Notes under the pieces: generated by a model
What the model was told of the DNA's origin: nothing
Database searches by the model: none
What the model saw: only the letters and a program-made list of their open reading frames with translations
Position numbers and translations under genes: made by a program
NCBI RefSeq assembly: GCF_014696625.1
Contig: NZ_JACJQL010000002.1
Coordinates: 1 to 64,000, forward strand
DNA length: 64,000 bases
Source of the DNA: Nostoc parmelioides FACHB-3921
GTDB taxonomy: Bacteria; Cyanobacteriota; Cyanobacteriia; Cyanobacteriales; Nostocaceae
Reading direction: 5' to 3'
Shown: positions 61,940 through 64,000 of the stretch, piece after piece
How positions within the stretch are numbered: position 1 is the first letter of the stretch
Layout: every line of letters begins with the position of its first letter

Positions 61940-63228
61940 AAGTGGCTTTTATTGTTTGGCGGTTTCCGGTTTTGTCTGAGGCTTTTATTCTTAATCAAAT
62001 TACGGGTTTGATTGATAGGGGACATGAGGTTTATATTCATCCTGTGAATGGTTTACCGAAGGGTTATACAGGGAAGTTACATCCGGTTGTGGAAGAATAT
62101 CGGCTGATGGAACGTGTATGTTTCCCTCCTCATGTTCCTAACAATCTTATTTGGCGCTTTTTTAAAGGTATAGGTTTATTCATTAGGAATATTCATCAGG
62201 GTTCTTTGAAAACTTGGCGATTTTTTATTCCGGGAAGATATGGGAAGGAAGTAGCTACTTTAAAAACATTCTACAGAATTGTAGGGTTACTGAAAGATGG
62301 CTCTTATGATATCATTCACTGTCAATTCGGCACTTTAGCGCCTATTGCTTTAGCCTATCGGGAAGTGGGGATAATTTCTGGTAAATTAATCACGACTTTT
62401 CGGGGTATTGATATTAGTAAATATGTCGAGGAAAATGGCAGTGATGTTTATGAGCAACTCTTTCAGGAAGGGGAGTTTTTCTTGGCGAATTGCAAATTTT
62501 TTGGTGATCGCGCGATTAATTTAGGCTGCAATCCTGATAAACTGATAATTCATGGTTCTGGTTTAGATTGTAATAAGTTCACATTCAAACCTCGCTATTT
62601 TCCTGCTGATGGGAAAGTGCAAGTTGCGACAACAGGAAGATTGGTAGAAAAAAAGGGGATTGAATATGCTATTCGTGCAGTTGCTAAAGTAGCTGAACTT
62701 TACCCCAATATTGAGTATCAAGTTATCGGCGATGGCGATTTAAAGGAAGATTTAGAACAATTAATCACAGAATTGAATATTGGTCATATCGTCAAATTAT
62801 TGGGATGGAAGCAGCAAAAAGAAATTGTGGAGATTCTGGAAAGTACCCACATTTTTATCGCGCCTAGTGTGACGGCTGCGGATGGTAATCAAGATGCACC
62901 AGTCAACACCTTAAAAGAAGCGATGGCGATGGGTTTACCTGTGATTAGTACCAGACACGGGGGGATTCCTGAATTAGTCACAGACGGGGTTTCTGGGTTT
63001 TTAGTCCCTGAACGAGATGCAGAGGCGATCGCTCATAAGTTAACCTATCTTATAGAGCATCCAGAATTGTGGGAAAAAATGGGTAAAGCTGGACGTGGAC
63101 GTGTTGCAGAAAAATACGACATGAACAAGCTAAATGATGAATTGGTGGAAATTTATCAACAAATGCTCAAACCACAATCACCCCAACAAGATTTGCAGCA
63201 TCTACCAAAAGAATTAACCGCTATTTAA
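61936..63228 (+). CDS. GT4-type glycosyltransferase (right arm)
   Basis: The protein has 430 residues. It has a retaining GT-B architecture: N-terminal MKVAFIVWRFPVLSEAFIL, IIHCQFGTLAPIALAYREVG near 120, the donor domain VATTGRLVEKKGIEYAIRAV near 230, and the catalytic block PVNTLKEAMAMGLPVISTRHGG near 320. It starts at an ATG overlapping the phosphatase stop by four bases, so it is translationally coupled. It is paralogous to the GT at 53600-54895 in the left arm and to the next, partial gene. It likely adds one of the sugars of the exported glycan. Confidence 0.92.
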   Translation: MKVAFIVWRFPVLSEAFILNQITGLIDRGHEVYIHPVNGLPKGYTGKLHPVVEEYRLMERVCFPPHVPNNLIWRFFKGIGLFIRNIHQGSLKTWRFFIPGRYGKEVATLKTFYRIVGLLKDGSYDIIHCQFGTLAPIALAYREVGIISGKLITTFRGIDISKYVEENGSDVYEQLFQEGEFFLANCKFFGDRAINLGCNPDKLIIHGSGLDCNKFTFKPRYFPADGKVQVATTGRLVEKKGIEYAIRAVAKVAELYPNIEYQVIGDGDLKEDLEQLITELNIGHIVKLLGWKQQKEIVEILESTHIFIAPSVTAADGNQDAPVNTLKEAMAMGLPVISTRHGGIPELVTDGVSGFLVPERDAEAIAHKLTYLIEHPELWEKMGKAGRGRVAEKYDMNKLNDELVEIYQQMLKPQSPQQDLQHLPKELTAI

Positions 63229-63268
63229 GTCTGTCAACCGTCAACCGTCAACTGTCAACAGCTATTTA
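63228..63268 (+). repeat. Partial copy of the heptad-bearing dispersed repeat
   Basis: agtctgtcaaccgtcaacc followed by gtcaac heptads and agctatttaa matches the tail of the element at 16101-16221. It fills most of the 50-base gap between the two right-arm GT4 genes and begins at the end of the preceding stop codon. Confidence 0.6.
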
Positions 63269-63278
63269 ACTACGAAAT

Positions 63279-64000
63279 ATGAAAGTAGCATTTTTTGTTG
63301 CCCATTTTCCTGTGTTATCTGAACCATTCATTTTAAATCAAATTGTCGGTACGATAGAACGCGGCTATGAAGTTGATATTTACTCCCTTGATGGTATTCC
63401 CCAAGATACATCTAAATTGCATCCCTTGGTCGAACAATATCACCTCATGGAACGCACAATTTACGCTCCCACTAGACCAAATAATGAGTTATGGCGTTGG
63501 GTAAAAGGCTTAAGTCTACTGTTAATCAATTTTCATAAAAACCCTAGCGTCTGTCTGCAATTACTCAATACTTCGCGCTATGTTAGTCAGGCGAAATCCT
63601 TGAAAATGCTTTATCGAGCATTACCATTTTTAAAAACAAAATCTTACGATATTATCCACTGTCAATTCAGTACCTTGGGCGTGTTCGGTGTGTGGTTTCG
63701 CCAACTTGGTTTAATTGAAGGTAAATTAATTTCCACCTTCCGGGGTTCAGATATTAGTAAATTTTTACCCAAATGGGGAGAACAGGTTTATCAAGAACTA
63801 TTCCAGGAAACAGATTTTTTCTTAGCTAACTGCGAATTTTTTAAAGATAAAGCCGTGGCGTTGGGATGTGATGCTGATAAAATTCATGTCCACGGTTCAG
63901 GAATTGATAGTAACAGTTTCTTTTTTCAAGAACGCTCTTATCCCCATGATGGTATTATCCGCATTGCTACTACTGGGCGTTTGGTAGAAAAAAAAGGGAT
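63279..64000 (+). CDS. GT4-type glycosyltransferase, partial (runs off the right edge)
   Basis: At least 240 codons are present, cut by the window edge. It opens MKVAFFVAHFPVLSEPFIL and contains DIIHCQFSTLGVFGVWFRQLG and STFRGSDISKFL, then ATTGRLVEKKG at the edge. It is clearly a paralogue of the preceding GT (61936-63228), with conserved motif positions throughout the overlap, so it is a tandem duplication. The catalytic region with the EX7E block lies beyond the window, so activity cannot be assessed. The ATG at 63279 is 50 bases after the preceding stop, suggesting the same operon continues past the window. Confidence 0.92.
   Translation, partial: MKVAFFVAHFPVLSEPFILNQIVGTIERGYEVDIYSLDGIPQDTSKLHPLVEQYHLMERTIYAPTRPNNELWRWVKGLSLLLINFHKNPSVCLQLLNTSRYVSQAKSLKMLYRALPFLKTKSYDIIHCQFSTLGVFGVWFRQLGLIEGKLISTFRGSDISKFLPKWGEQVYQELFQETDFFLANCEFFKDKAVALGCDADKIHVHGSGIDSNSFFFQERSYPHDGIIRIATTGRLVEKKG

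Overview
The window comes from a filamentous, probably nitrogen-fixing cyanobacterium of the Nostoc/Anabaena type. The HIP1 octamer GCGATCGC is scattered through most genes. Several proteins belong to cyanobacterial families (CRR6, HemJ, DUF760, a SynOMT-like methyltransferase, an SLH/OprB porin). A Mo-nitrogenase C-terminal domain protein and a molybdate-binding protein are present. The intergenic DNA is full of heptad (GTCAACA) and octad (AATTCAAA) tandem repeats typical of this group. I saw no tRNA, rRNA, CRISPR array or complete transposase gene.

Layout. 1-2.1 kb: a 5'-truncated GmrSD-like remnant and a two-gene accessory pair (DUF433 fusion, DUF7689-like). 2.2-10.3 kb: housekeeping genes (nicotinamidase-like hydrolase, LysM/M23 peptidase, HtrA protease, scpB, ispD, GT9, crr6, Mo-nitrogenase-domain protein). 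10.5-15.7 kb: a three-gene phosphorelay operon with several degenerate signalling domains. 16.3-18.2 kb: DUF760, then a ribbon-helix-helix/Mop fusion regulator divergent from an orphan modA. 18.7-35 kb: small secreted proteins, O-methyltransferase, tldD/tldE, hemJ, a CNNM/CorC-type protein, mfd, a PEP-CTERM protein and an Ndh-2/DoxX operon. 35.3-40 kb: a 1,558-residue hybrid kinase. 40-47.6 kb: a pentapeptide protein, a coiled-coil pair, two tandem TVP38 proteins, and a two-component system with two tandem PepSY-like proteins. 47.9-64 kb: a porin and a large glycosyltransferase/ABC exporter locus that runs off the right edge.

The glycoconjugate locus is the most notable system. From a 0.66-kb central promoter region, one arm runs left (COG4671-type GT, two GT4 enzymes, ABC exporter, APH-like kinase) and another runs right (two COG4671-type GTs, ABC exporter, histidine phosphatase, two GT4 enzymes). 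The arms carry paralogous parts. The central region holds five 8-bp repeats at an 11-bp period that match the cyanobacterial Pho-box pattern, which suggests control by phosphate supply. A second, weaker 11-bp-period array shares its sequence with one beside the two-component system at 44 kb.

A second theme is repetitive DNA read in frame inside genes. A 13-unit heptad array lies in mfd. One 31-bp repeat is translated in the same frame in mfd and in the large kinase. A C-rich repeat lies in another kinase's ATPase domain. Repeat-coded tails end a glycosyltransferase and the phosphatase. Functions are inferred from motifs visible in the translations; no database search was run.
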